From: an uncultured Collinsella sp.
GTDB lineage: Bacteria > Actinomycetota > Coriobacteriia > Coriobacteriales > Coriobacteriaceae
Length of the DNA: 10,648 bases
Assembly: GCA_958348565.1 (NCBI GenBank)
Contig: CATVZP010000069.1
Coordinates: forward strand, 1 to 10,648
Direction of reading: 5' to 3'
Position numbers and translations under genes: made by a program. Position 1 is the stretch's first letter. Each line of letters opens with the position of its first letter. Shown piece after piece: positions 1-6,834 of this stretch. The notes beneath the pieces are model-generated. The model had not been told where the DNA came from, made no database searches, and worked only from the letters and a program-made list of their open reading frames with translations.

Positions 1-263
1 GCGTGGCCTGGGGCGTCGTCAACCCGCTCCACAACACGATCGTGCAAACGACGGCCCCGCTCGAGCAGCTCGGTCGCGTGAACTCGGTCATGGGTTTTGG
101 CAACATGTTCGCCGGCGTGGCCCCGCTGGCGATTGCCCCGTGGCTGGCGGCGACGTTTGGCGTGCAGCAGACGCTCGTTGGTGCGGGCATGGTCGTGACG
201 GCGGTTCCCGCGGCGTTGCTGCTGTTTGGACGCCGACATTTTGATCGTGCCGCAAGGCAGTAA
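1..263 (+). CDS. MFS transporter, C-terminal fragment (5' partial)
   Basis: The reading frame is open from the left edge (codons begin at base 3) to a TAA at 261-263, so only the last 86 or so residues are present and the true start lies outside the window. The visible part has NPLHNTIVQTT, then EQLGRVNSVMGFGN, then two hydrophobic stretches (VAPLAIAPWLAATFG and LVGAGMVVTAVPAALLLFG) and a basic tail. An 'lQ...P.e..GRv.s' segment followed by the last transmembrane helices is typical of the C-terminal half of major facilitator superfamily drug/proton antiporters. It would be an integral membrane efflux carrier; the substrate cannot be told from this fragment. A 65-bp palindromic repeat abuts the stop codon. 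Family assignment is fairly safe, specificity unknown. Confidence 0.7.
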   Translation, partial: VAWGVVNPLHNTIVQTTAPLEQLGRVNSVMGFGNMFAGVAPLAIAPWLAATFGVQQTLVGAGMVVTAVPAALLLFGRRHFDRAARQ

Positions 264-328
264 AAACCATCACAACATTAGATGAAAATCGCGATTTTGC
301 CGAAAAACGTCGAATGTTGTGATGGTTT
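264..328. repeat. 65-bp palindromic repeat, 'L' element copy 1
   Basis: The ends AAACCATCACAACATT (264-279) and AATGTTGTGATGGTTT (313-328) are perfect 16-nt inverted repeats. The interior carries its own palindrome AAAATCGCGATTTT (285-298), so the element could fold as a hairpin on a hairpin. A second copy of exactly the same length lies at 10329-10393 with only about five differences. The element starts immediately after the stop codon of the MFS gene. It does not encode a protein and looks like a dispersed intergenic REP/MITE-type repeat; it could also act as an mRNA 3' end structure. Confidence 0.85.
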
Positions 329-359
329 GCGCTCCGGCCAGGCCACCCTTCGGGTTCGG

Positions 360-393
360 CCACCACAAAAGGGGCCAGGCACCTTTGTGGTGG
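360..393. repeat. 34-bp palindromic repeat, 'S' element copy 1
   Basis: CCACCACAAA at the left pairs with TTTGTGGTGG at the right around a central GGGG..CAGGCACC core. The same element, one base shorter, occurs at 1323-1355 and 10285-10317, always in the same orientation of the asymmetric core. The GGGGACAGGCACC-like core resembles REP-type intergenic repeats known from many bacteria. This copy has one extra A in the left arm and C instead of A in the core (GGGGCCAGG). Confidence 0.85.
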
Positions 394-422
394 TTTTGCT
401 CCAAAGCGCTCCGTGCGCGCCT

Positions 423-440
423 TGGTATACCATGTACACC
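423..440. promoter_or_regulatory. Palindrome upstream of the HAD gene, possible operator
   Basis: TGGTATACCA (423-432) is a perfect 10-bp palindrome. It is also part of a larger imperfect dyad, GGTATAC/GTACACC around CAT (424-440, one mismatch). It lies 48-65 bases before the ATG of the HAD phosphatase, where a promoter and operator would be expected, and the TATACC inside it could double as a -10 box. TGGTATACCA resembles GntR-family operators. No well-spaced -35 box was found, so this is tentative. Confidence 0.3.
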
Positions 441-487
441 ATTTCCAGCCACATTCAGCACCGTCGCACAACCCAGAAAGGCCCCCC

Positions 488-1309
488 ATGGACACCACCT
501 TCAGCCACATCAAAGCCGTGTTCTGCGATATCGACGGCACGCTGCTCACGAGCCAGCACGCGGTGTCCCCGCGCACCGTGGCGGCGATTCGCGCTCTGCG
601 CGAGCGCGGCGTGCTCTTTGGCCTGTGCACCGGGCGCGACGCCCAGGCGACCGAGGCCATGTTTGGGCTCTGGGGTATCGAAGGCCTGGTAGACGTGATG
701 GTGGGCTGCGGTGGCGCCGAGGTCATCGACCGCGCGCATGACATCAACGAGCTGAGTTATCCGCTGCCGGGCGAGACCATCGCGCGCATTTGCAAGCACA
801 TGGCGGACCTTCCAGCAACGCCCGTCTGCCCCCGAGACGGCGTGTTCTACGTGCCCGAGAGCAACGCGTGCGTCGAGCACCTGTCGCGCGTCGACGGCGT
901 GCCCTACCAGGTGGTCGATTTTGCCGAGTTTTTGCGCGAGCCGCAGCCCAAGGTGATGTTTACCATGGCGCCCGAGGTAATGCCGCGGGTGATTGAGCGG
1001 GCGTCGACGTTCGCCGACGACACCGTTAAGGCGGCTGCTCTACAGACTACGCAACGACTCTACGAATTCATGGATCCGCGCGTGTCCAAGACGCGCGGCC
1101 TTGTGCGCGTGGCGGAGCTCAACGACATGGAGCTCGAGAACATTTGCGTGTTTGGCGATGCCGATAACGACACCTGCATGGTGGCCGACGCCGGCGTGGG
1201 CGTGGCCATGGCAAACGGCAGCGACGCCACCCGTGCCGCCGCCGACTTTGTAACCGCGAGCAACGACGAAGACGGCATTGCGATCTTTATCGAGGAACAT
1301 CTGCTGTAG
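488..1309 (+). CDS. HAD-superfamily Cof-type (IIB) phosphatase
   Basis: This 273-aa protein has all the haloacid dehalogenase phosphatase motifs: motif I FCDIDGTLLT (nucleophile D14, acid/base D16), motif II LCTGRD (T48), a motif III lysine in QPKVMF (K155), and motif IV FGDADND (D224, D228, Mg2+ binding). The C2-type cap between motifs II and III, the length near 270 aa and the tail GVAMANGSDATRAAADFVT are typical of the Cof/YidA subfamily, cytosolic phosphatases of sugar phosphates and other small phosphoesters. The exact substrate cannot be read from the sequence. The start at 488 is chosen because AGAAAGG (475-481) sits six bases before the ATG and the conserved motif begins 12 residues later; an open extension upstream to 413 has no ribosome binding site and crosses a repeat-rich region. 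The gene appears monocistronic and is bracketed by S elements. No clear role in the pilus system. Confidence 0.9.
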   Translation: MDTTFSHIKAVFCDIDGTLLTSQHAVSPRTVAAIRALRERGVLFGLCTGRDAQATEAMFGLWGIEGLVDVMVGCGGAEVIDRAHDINELSYPLPGETIARICKHMADLPATPVCPRDGVFYVPESNACVEHLSRVDGVPYQVVDFAEFLREPQPKVMFTMAPEVMPRVIERASTFADDTVKAAALQTTQRLYEFMDPRVSKTRGLVRVAELNDMELENICVFGDADNDTCMVADAGVGVAMANGSDATRAAADFVTASNDEDGIAIFIEEHLL

Positions 1310-1322
1310 CGCTGGGGGAGAA

Positions 1323-1355
1323 CCACCACAAAGGGGACGGGCACCTTCGTGGTGG
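1323..1355. repeat. 33-bp palindromic repeat, 'S' element copy 2
   Basis: CCACCACAAAGGGG on the left pairs with CCTTCGTGGTGG on the right; relative to the other copies it has ACGGG for ACAGG in the core and TTCG for TTTG in the right arm. It begins 13 bases after the HAD stop codon. No T-tract follows, so intrinsic terminator function is not evident. Confidence 0.85.
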
Positions 1356-1397
1356 CCTCAGGCGATTTGGGCGAGTTGATGCCTACAATCTGCGCGC

Positions 1398-1479
1398 AAA
1401 TACCAATATGGTTGTCTGAACATTACGCTTCTGACTACCGATGAGTTAAAGATATTCTCATCAGTTTGGTAGGGTATTT
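1398..1479. repeat. Nested inverted repeat
   Basis: The outer arms AAATACC (1398-1404) and GGTATTT (1473-1479) are perfectly complementary. Inside them CTACCGATGAG (1435-1445) pairs with CTCATC (1457-1462) and GGTAG (1468-1472), with a five-base bulge AGTTT. Together they give about 18 pairs in 82 bases. It could be a protein-binding dyad or a folded RNA; nothing identifies a known riboswitch. Confidence 0.4.
1410..1423 (-). promoter_or_regulatory. TGTTCARACAAY-type motif, distal pilus copy
   Basis: On the minus strand this reads ATGTTCAGACAACC. Twelve of its bases, TGTTCAGACAAC, are identical to 9295-9306 in front of the sortase gene, and 12 of 14 match the plus-strand copy at 1703-1716. 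It may be one half of a looping operator pair or one end of an inverted repeat; see the findings. Confidence 0.35.
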
Positions 1480-1649
1480 CTCCCGGTAAATGACCTACAG
1501 CTCATGGTCAATTTTCGACTGTTTACAGGATGTTTACTCTTGAGCAAAATGTTGTGCAAATAAATCTAATGCCATTAAAAAATGATGAGCAACTAAATTA
1601 CCAGTAGAAACAAAAAATAGATAGCGAATAAACGAAGGTAAATCTGAGC

Positions 1650-1672
1650 AATTGTCAAGAGAATTGACAATT
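1650..1672. promoter_or_regulatory. Perfect dyad with TTGACA, candidate operator
   Basis: AATTGTCAA (1650-1658) and TTGACAATT (1664-1672) are perfect inverted 9-mers around GAGAA. Each arm contains a -35-like TTGACA, one on each strand, so the element could be a transcription factor site overlapping divergent -35 boxes. No good -10 box was found at 16-18 bases on the plus side, so an operator is more likely than a promoter. Confidence 0.45.
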
Positions 1673-1694
1673 CGCTACAAAACTATCGGTTTAT

Positions 1695-1724
1695 TTGCCC
1701 AGATGTTCAAACAATCGTTAGAAT
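1695..1724 (+). promoter_or_regulatory. Candidate promoter of the pilus operon
   Basis: TTGCCC (1695-1700) and TAGAAT (1719-1724) are spaced by 18 bases and resemble sigma-A -35 and -10 boxes. Transcription would start near 1731, giving a leader of about 84 bases. The motif at 1703-1716 would lie in the spacer, a position where a bound regulator could block or realign RNA polymerase. Confidence 0.4.
1703..1716 (+). promoter_or_regulatory. TGTTCARACAAY motif, proximal pilus copy
   Basis: ATGTTCAAACAATC contains the dyad TGTT-CA-AACA. It matches the sortase leader copy (9295-9306) at 10 of 12 bases and lies inside the spacer of the candidate pilus promoter. Recurrence in front of functionally coupled genes suggests a shared regulator. 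Confidence 0.4.
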
Positions 1725-1739
1725 AGTCATTACTAAGCG

Positions 1740-1760
1740 TGCGCAATTTCAGGTTGCGCA
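1740..1760 (+). promoter_or_regulatory. Leader hairpin TGCGCAA/TTGCGCA
   Basis: TGCGCAA (1740-1746) and TTGCGCA (1754-1760) form a perfect 7-bp stem over a 7-base loop in the predicted 5' leader of the pilus mRNA. The same two heptamers, with a wider spacer, recur at 9237-9265 in front of the sortase gene. It could be an RNA hairpin or a DNA operator. Confidence 0.45.
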
Positions 1761-1814
1761 GATACGTTTGATAGTGAAAGAGCACGATCGCGGTCTCTTG
1801 GGGAGGAGACATCG

Positions 1815-4800
1815 ATGAAAGCGAATTCAGAAAAAACTAAGCAGAGTAAAAAAGCGACGCGCCGTGTACTGGCAGGCGTTTTGTGCGGAGCCTCCGTTTT
1901 GAGCCTGGTACTGTCGCTCGTCATGCCCCCGATCTCGCAGGCCATTGCCAACGATGCCCAGACCGAAGAAACTGTGACGGGTGATTCCTCAACTGAGCCT
2001 ACTGATGTAGAAAACACCAACAATGGGGATACCGAAAAGCTGAATAGTGATGATGCCGAGAATGGCGCGAGCGAAGACGCCGCTGCCGCGGGACTGCCGT
2101 CCGACGACGCGGAGGCCAAGGGCGCCGCGCAGCCTTCCGATGATGAAACTAACGATGAAAACGCTATCGCTCCCGCTGCCGTCAGTGCCGATGGCTATAA
2201 CGAGGTGAAAGGTAATATTGCTGAGACATTTACCAATGGCGGCAAGTTCCGACTGACGGATTATGCCTATTCGGATAAGCAGATCACTATCAGCAAAAAC
2301 ACTGCTATCGATCTTGCGGGACACATGCTCTACCGTGGTTCCGGCAACAAAGACTCCTTCTTTGTGGTCGAAAACGGAGCCACACTCACTATCGAGGATT
2401 TAGGTAAAACAAAAGACGAACAGACCCTGGTCGAAACGACGGCGGGTCATCTTGCGTCTATGGAATGGGAAGCAGGAAACGGCTCTAATAGTGGCACTCC
2501 TAAGAGTCTTACTTACTTTGAGACCAAGAGCACGCCCAATCAAGATGGACTCGGCACAACCGAGACTACGATCAGGCATGTCGTTACGGGCTTTGGCGCT
2601 ATCGATGCGGCATCGGACAGCGGTTCCGTAAAGCATGTGGTCACCGTTAAAGAGGGCGGCACGCTCGATCTCAAGGGCGGCATGATTACCACGGCCGCCA
2701 ATCTGAGCGATGACGGCCATGTGATTTTTTCTGAGGGTAAAGTCAAAATCGAAGGCGGTTACGTCACCAATGGCAACGGCGGTGGCTGGGGCGGTGGCCT
2801 GTGCATAACGGGCGAGAAGGCGGGCGCGAATGCCAGTCTCGAAATGACAGGCGGCGTGGTCGCGGGAAACAAGTCGGGTTCTGGCGGCGGCATCTATGCT
2901 GACAAGGGAGCCACCCTGAAGCTTACGGGCGGAATTATCTCTGGCAACGCTACGTATGAAAACACTTGCAACAGCGGCGGCAGTCCCGAAAATGGTTATG
3001 GCGGCGGCGTCTTTACCAAAAATGCTTGCGTTAGTATCAGCGATTCGGCAAGCATTACTAACAATCGTGTCGATTCCAATATCTCTGAATCGTTTAACAA
3101 TGGCCTGCTCGGTGGCGGTGGCATTGCATGTGTAAATGGTGGCAAGCTCAGTATAACGGGTGGCTCAGTTACTGCTAACTACTCCCATGAGGCTGGCGGT
3201 GGCGTTTACGCTGGTTTTTATAACCAGACCATCGAGTTTGAAATGAGTGGCGGCACGATTGCCGGCAACGTGGCGGAGAACGCTGAGGGCGGCGGTTTGC
3301 GTATCGCTGGCGGTGACAACACTGGTACGATGGCAACAATTAGCGCTGGTGAGAACAGCAGGATTTACATTACGAATAACAAAACGATGACGGGCAGCAC
3401 TAAAGACCGCGGTGGCGACTGGGGCGGCGGTGGCGTCTTTATCCAGCAGGGCGGCAAGCTCAATATCGTAAAGACGCTGATCACTCAAAATGATGCTGGC
3501 GGCTGGGGTGGCGGCGTTGCTGCCTGCCCCACGGGCGAGACGATTGTCTCGCACTCAAATGGTGCCGCAATCTACAACAATACGGATCATGGTTTAAGTG
3601 ATCACATGTCTGCCGGTGGTAATGGCAAGAACGAGGACAGCGATGCTGAGTACATTACCGATCCCTTCAAAAACGCCGGCCACAAGGATTTCTTCCTCGT
3701 GCGCAGGAAAGGCAGCGATAAGACGGTCGCAGTCGTTCTTGGAAAGATGCTTGGCAATCGCTCTGCTGGCTGGAAGGGCACCTGCGATGGCCAGGAGATC
3801 ACTATCGATCCTAATGGCGGTGCCGAGGCCACGTACATGTTCGGCTTGGAGGCCCATCCGACTGAAGATGCCATAACAAAGGCACAAGCCGCAGCTACGA
3901 CCATCATCAGCGGCAACTACTCATACACCCATGGCGGCGGCATCATGACCAACGGCGATCTCACCGTCGGTGAAGTCAGTGAACTGAGCGTTTATCCGAA
4001 CATGAGGCTCAACGCCACTAAGGTGCTTGTAGATGCAGACGGAAACTCGCAAAAGCTTGAGGGACACGGGTACAAGTTTAAGGTGCTCCGCGAGGATGGT
4101 GCCACTGAGCCTTCTTGGAAAGATGACGACACATTTGATATGGGCGATTGCAGTGTTGCGGGCGAGGCGACTGTTAATCAATCAAACGGCAATATCACCT
4201 TCGACTCTGGCAAGGACTATTCTTCGGGACAATACGTTTTCTATCTAGTTGAGGAACCCATCAGCGGTCAAAACGAATTGGACACCAGATTCGATAAGAC
4301 CATTTACAAGATCGTAGCAACAGTTGATAGCAATCCGTACAAAACTAAAAAGCTCATGAGGATTGATATTAATTATTACAAGGTAAATGGAGTAATCGTC
4401 TATAAAAAGGGCGAGAAGGACATCGACTTTAAGCAACTAAATTCCGGTTACTCCGTTGATTACTTGAATGATCGCACGACAGCTGTGGTGACTATCGGTG
4501 ACAGTAGCGACAACCCGACCTTTACCAACAAAATCGTGCCGTACACCTCTACCGGCTTTTGGACGCCTGCGGCGACTAAGGTCGTTAAGGGCGGCGAGAT
4601 GAAAGAGTTTACACTTCAGCTTGCGACCGATGACAGTTTTCAGAAAATTATTCGTGAGACCAAAACTACTGGCGATAACAAGAAGCAGACGCTTTCGTTC
4701 TTAGATGGCTCTGATAAGGGGATTAAGTACTCGCTCTCTGATATCACGAAGAATCCCTTCACTGCCGGTGACCCTACGGGCCGTGGCGCTTCCAAGACCT

Positions 4801-5183
4801 TCACGTACTACGTGCGCGAGAAGAATGAGAGTTCGATTTTCTCGCATTACAAGTTCGATCAGTCGGTCTATAAGCTTGACGTCACGATGGCGGATCAGAA
4901 AAATGGCAAAATCGTTGCCACGAAGGTGACCTACACAAAGATTAAGGACGCTGACGGCAACCGCATCGACGAAGCCCCGGTGAATTACAACGACGGATCC
5001 GATACTTCTAAGCCAACCTCCATCCCCACCTTCACCAACACCTACTCCACCTCTTTGCCCCTTTCTGGTATGTCGGGCGTCACACTGACGTACCTTGCCG
5101 GCGCGGCGGTGCTTTGCGCTGCTGCGGCCTGGATGCACATTCGTCGCAAGGCGAATGCGAAGGGAGGTGAGCATCGTGAATAA
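1815..5183 (+). CDS. Large LPXTG surface protein, probable pilus tip adhesin
   Basis: This 1122-aa secreted protein starts at an ATG six bases after GGGAGGAG. A long signal peptide (basic residues 7-17, hydrophobic 18-37, cleavage probably after AIA at 45) is followed by an acidic, Asp/Glu/Thr-rich linker (about 46-125). Residues 140-720 contain many GGG-type turns followed by short strands (SGSGGGIYADKGATLKLTGG, GGGVYAGF, GDWGGGGVFIQQGGKLNI), the look of a right-handed parallel beta-helix adhesin. Two Spy0128/FctA-like isopeptide domains follow, with proposed Lys/Glu/Asn triads K736/E814/N905 and K922/E1002/N1075, each ending in PTFTN. The C-terminus has the sorting signal LPLSG (1081-1085), a hydrophobic span and RRKANAK. 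It is first in the operon, as tip adhesins usually are, and overlaps the next gene by 8 bases. It is visibly less GC-rich than the downstream gene. Ligand unknown; placement at the tip is inferred from size and architecture. Confidence 0.85.
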   Translation: MKANSEKTKQSKKATRRVLAGVLCGASVLSLVLSLVMPPISQAIANDAQTEETVTGDSSTEPTDVENTNNGDTEKLNSDDAENGASEDAAAAGLPSDDAEAKGAAQPSDDETNDENAIAPAAVSADGYNEVKGNIAETFTNGGKFRLTDYAYSDKQITISKNTAIDLAGHMLYRGSGNKDSFFVVENGATLTIEDLGKTKDEQTLVETTAGHLASMEWEAGNGSNSGTPKSLTYFETKSTPNQDGLGTTETTIRHVVTGFGAIDAASDSGSVKHVVTVKEGGTLDLKGGMITTAANLSDDGHVIFSEGKVKIEGGYVTNGNGGGWGGGLCITGEKAGANASLEMTGGVVAGNKSGSGGGIYADKGATLKLTGGIISGNATYENTCNSGGSPENGYGGGVFTKNACVSISDSASITNNRVDSNISESFNNGLLGGGGIACVNGGKLSITGGSVTANYSHEAGGGVYAGFYNQTIEFEMSGGTIAGNVAENAEGGGLRIAGGDNTGTMATISAGENSRIYITNNKTMTGSTKDRGGDWGGGGVFIQQGGKLNIVKTLITQNDAGGWGGGVAACPTGETIVSHSNGAAIYNNTDHGLSDHMSAGGNGKNEDSDAEYITDPFKNAGHKDFFLVRRKGSDKTVAVVLGKMLGNRSAGWKGTCDGQEITIDPNGGAEATYMFGLEAHPTEDAITKAQAAATTIISGNYSYTHGGGIMTNGDLTVGEVSELSVYPNMRLNATKVLVDADGNSQKLEGHGYKFKVLREDGATEPSWKDDDTFDMGDCSVAGEATVNQSNGNITFDSGKDYSSGQYVFYLVEEPISGQNELDTRFDKTIYKIVATVDSNPYKTKKLMRIDINYYKVNGVIVYKKGEKDIDFKQLNSGYSVDYLNDRTTAVVTIGDSSDNPTFTNKIVPYTSTGFWTPAATKVVKGGEMKEFTLQLATDDSFQKIIRETKTTGDNKKQTLSFLDGSDKGIKYSLSDITKNPFTAGDPTGRGASKTFTYYVREKNESSIFSHYKFDQSVYKLDVTMADQKNGKIVATKVTYTKIKDADGNRIDEAPVNYNDGSDTSKPTSIPTFTNTYSTSLPLSGMSGVTLTYLAGAAVLCAAAAWMHIRRKANAKGGEHRE
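5162..5178 (+). promoter_or_regulatory. RBS and GTG start of the second pilin, inside the first gene
   Basis: GGGAGGTGA (5162-5170) lies within the last codons of the adhesin gene and places the start at GTG 5176-5178, directly before a clean signal peptide. The 8-base overlap with the upstream stop codon points to translational coupling. It decides the start against the longer open frame that runs back to 5095. Confidence 0.85.
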
Positions 5184-6834
5184 GAAAGTTTGCTCCTTCC
5201 CGATCTTGTTTGCACTGCTTGCCCTCCTGATCGGCACCTGCGCGGTTGTGTTCCCCGCATCCGCGCAGGCCGTGCCGACCTCGACCGGTTCCATCACGGT
5301 GAGCGGCACCGTGGCGCGCAGCTACGACGCCTACCAGATCTTTAGCGCCAACGTCGTCGACGGCGACAGCGACGCCAAGATCGCCACCGACCTCGCCTGG
5401 GCAAGCGACGCCGTGCGCGACGCCGCGCTGCCTGTGCTGCACAGCGCCGGCATGCCCAACTCCCAGACCACCGCGCAGGAAGCTGCCGAATGGCTCAACG
5501 CCGATTCCCACCTTACGAGCGCGCTGAGCGCACAGCTCGCTCGTTCCCTCCAGAGCTCTGACGCCGTGCCCCTTAACGCGGGCACGGCGTCAGAGCTGCC
5601 CTGTGGCTACTGGCTCATCGTCGCCGACGACGACTCCATCGCCCAGGGCGAGGCCGGCACCGCGCCGATCATGGCCCTGGTGGGCGGCAGCGCCGTCACC
5701 GTCGAGCCCAAGGCGGCGACGCCCAAGGTTTTCAAGCACGTGCTGGAGGACAGCACCGCCGCCTGGCAGAAGGCCGCCGACGCCACGGTCGCCGACGACC
5801 TGTACTGGCGCCTCTCTGCCACGGTCCCGGCGGGTCTTACCGCCTACGACACCTATACGGTGCAGTTCGTTGACACCATGAGCGCGGGGCTCGACCCCTC
5901 CAAGGTCGCTGCGAGCATGCATGTATACGTGGCGGCAGGCGCGGACGGCGACTTCGATGCCGTCTCGACTAGCAAAGACGGGCGCGTAGGCACCGACCCC
6001 GCGAAGGGCTGGACCGACATCACTGCCCAGTGCAGGGTCTCGGTCGACGGCAAGTCCTTCACCGTGCGCACCGGCGACCTCATCGCCGCGCTCGGCGGGG
6101 CAGACGCCTTCACCGCGGGCGCCCGCGTGGTCGCCGTGTACAATGCGCCGCTCAACAGCGCATGCAACCACGGCATCGCGAAGGGCAACCCCAACGAGGT
6201 CTACCTGCGCTACCCGCGCTCTCCCCTCGCCGACCAGTCCGGCGACGCCGGCTTCACCCGCACGCCGAGCGACGACGCGTGCGCCTACACCTGGGATCTC
6301 GCGCTTACCAAGCGCGGCAGCGACGGCGACAAACCGCTGCCCGGGGCGGTCCTGAGCATCGCCGACGACCGCGGCCGCACGCTAGCGGCCGACGGCACGT
6401 GGGATGCGGAGGGCAAGGCCACCGTCACCACGGGCGAGGACGGCCGCGTGACCGTCTCGGGCGTGGACTCGGGCAAGCTGGAGGTCCGCGAGCCCAAGGC
6501 GCCCAAGGGCTACACCGCCTTTGAGGGCACGCGCTCCGTGACGGTCAAGGCCGAGGGCCTGGACGTCGACCAGGTGGCCGCCGCCAAGCCCAGGCTCACC
6601 ATCACGGCCGAGTCGCCCCTGCGAGCCGACAGCGCGGACGGGTCGACGGGCAGCCTGGAGGCGTCGCTCATCAACACGCCCACTGGCACACCCCCTAGCA
6701 TTACCACCGGAGGCTTTATGCCCTCGACTGGCGATATGGCAATGTACGCCGCGGCCGCCGCAGCGGTCGCCGGAGCCGCGCTCATCGTGGTCGCGCTCCT
6801 GGTCAAGCGGGGAGGTGGCAGCCATAAAGAGTAG
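5176..6834 (+). CDS. Pilin with MPSTG sorting signal, probable minor or base pilin
   Basis: The 552-aa product begins MNKKVCSFPILFALLALL and has a signal peptide likely cleaved after AQA (residue 32). An N-terminal domain with AYQIF and WASDAVRDA is followed by a pilin motif VTVEPK (K179) and a fimbrial isopeptide D2-like domain (about 183-350, K187 as proposed bond lysine). Next comes a CnaB/SpaA-type domain with proposed triad K379/E439/N500, where E439 sits in the E-box VREPKAPKGY. The sorting signal is MPSTG (515-519), not LPXTG, followed by a hydrophobic span and KRGGGSHKE. It is a clear paralogue of the next pilin gene but much more GC-rich. A perfect 18-bp inverted repeat lies inside it at 5554-5597. 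The divergent sorting signal suggests a base or minor pilin, but the good VxVxPK motif would also allow polymerisation; the role is inferred. Confidence 0.85.
   Translation: MNKKVCSFPILFALLALLIGTCAVVFPASAQAVPTSTGSITVSGTVARSYDAYQIFSANVVDGDSDAKIATDLAWASDAVRDAALPVLHSAGMPNSQTTAQEAAEWLNADSHLTSALSAQLARSLQSSDAVPLNAGTASELPCGYWLIVADDDSIAQGEAGTAPIMALVGGSAVTVEPKAATPKVFKHVLEDSTAAWQKAADATVADDLYWRLSATVPAGLTAYDTYTVQFVDTMSAGLDPSKVAASMHVYVAAGADGDFDAVSTSKDGRVGTDPAKGWTDITAQCRVSVDGKSFTVRTGDLIAALGGADAFTAGARVVAVYNAPLNSACNHGIAKGNPNEVYLRYPRSPLADQSGDAGFTRTPSDDACAYTWDLALTKRGSDGDKPLPGAVLSIADDRGRTLAADGTWDAEGKATVTTGEDGRVTVSGVDSGKLEVREPKAPKGYTAFEGTRSVTVKAEGLDVDQVAAAKPRLTITAESPLRADSADGSTGSLEASLINTPTGTPPSITTGGFMPSTGDMAMYAAAAAAVAGAALIVVALLVKRGGGSHKE
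5554..5597. repeat. Perfect 18-bp inverted repeat inside a pilin gene
   Basis: AGCTCTGACGCCGTGCCC (5554-5571) is exactly reverse-complementary to 5580-5597, around an 8-base loop CTTAACGC. In the reading frame it encodes part of SSDAVPLNAGTASELP. The stem is GC-rich and unbroken, far longer than most chance hairpins in coding DNA, and no T-tract follows it. Confidence 0.95.

Larger units (their letters stand above)
1356..1814. other. AT-rich gene-free control region of the pilus operon
   Basis: About 460 bases without a convincing gene on either strand, visibly richer in A and T than anything else in the window. It holds a nested dyad (1398-1479), a perfect 9-bp-armed dyad with an embedded TTGACA (1650-1672), two oppositely oriented copies of a TGTTCARACAAY motif (1410-1423 and 1703-1716), a plausible promoter (1695-1724), a TGCGCAA/TTGCGCA hairpin (1740-1760) and the ribosome binding site GGGAGGAG (1801-1808). 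The latter lies in the loop of a possible GTCTC/GAGAC hairpin (1793-1810). The composition and density of dyads suggest a heavily regulated, perhaps horizontally acquired, promoter region. Confidence 0.6.

Noticed and set aside
413..487. Upstream extension of the HAD phosphatase frame
   Set aside because: No ribosome binding site at 413, the segment overlaps the candidate operator, and ATG 488 has a well-placed AGAAAGG and a normal family length.
6372..6391. CGGCCGC/GCGGCCG inverted repeat in the MPSTG pilin gene
   Set aside because: Seven pairs in very GC-rich coding DNA is within what chance gives, unlike the 18-bp repeat at 5554-5597.
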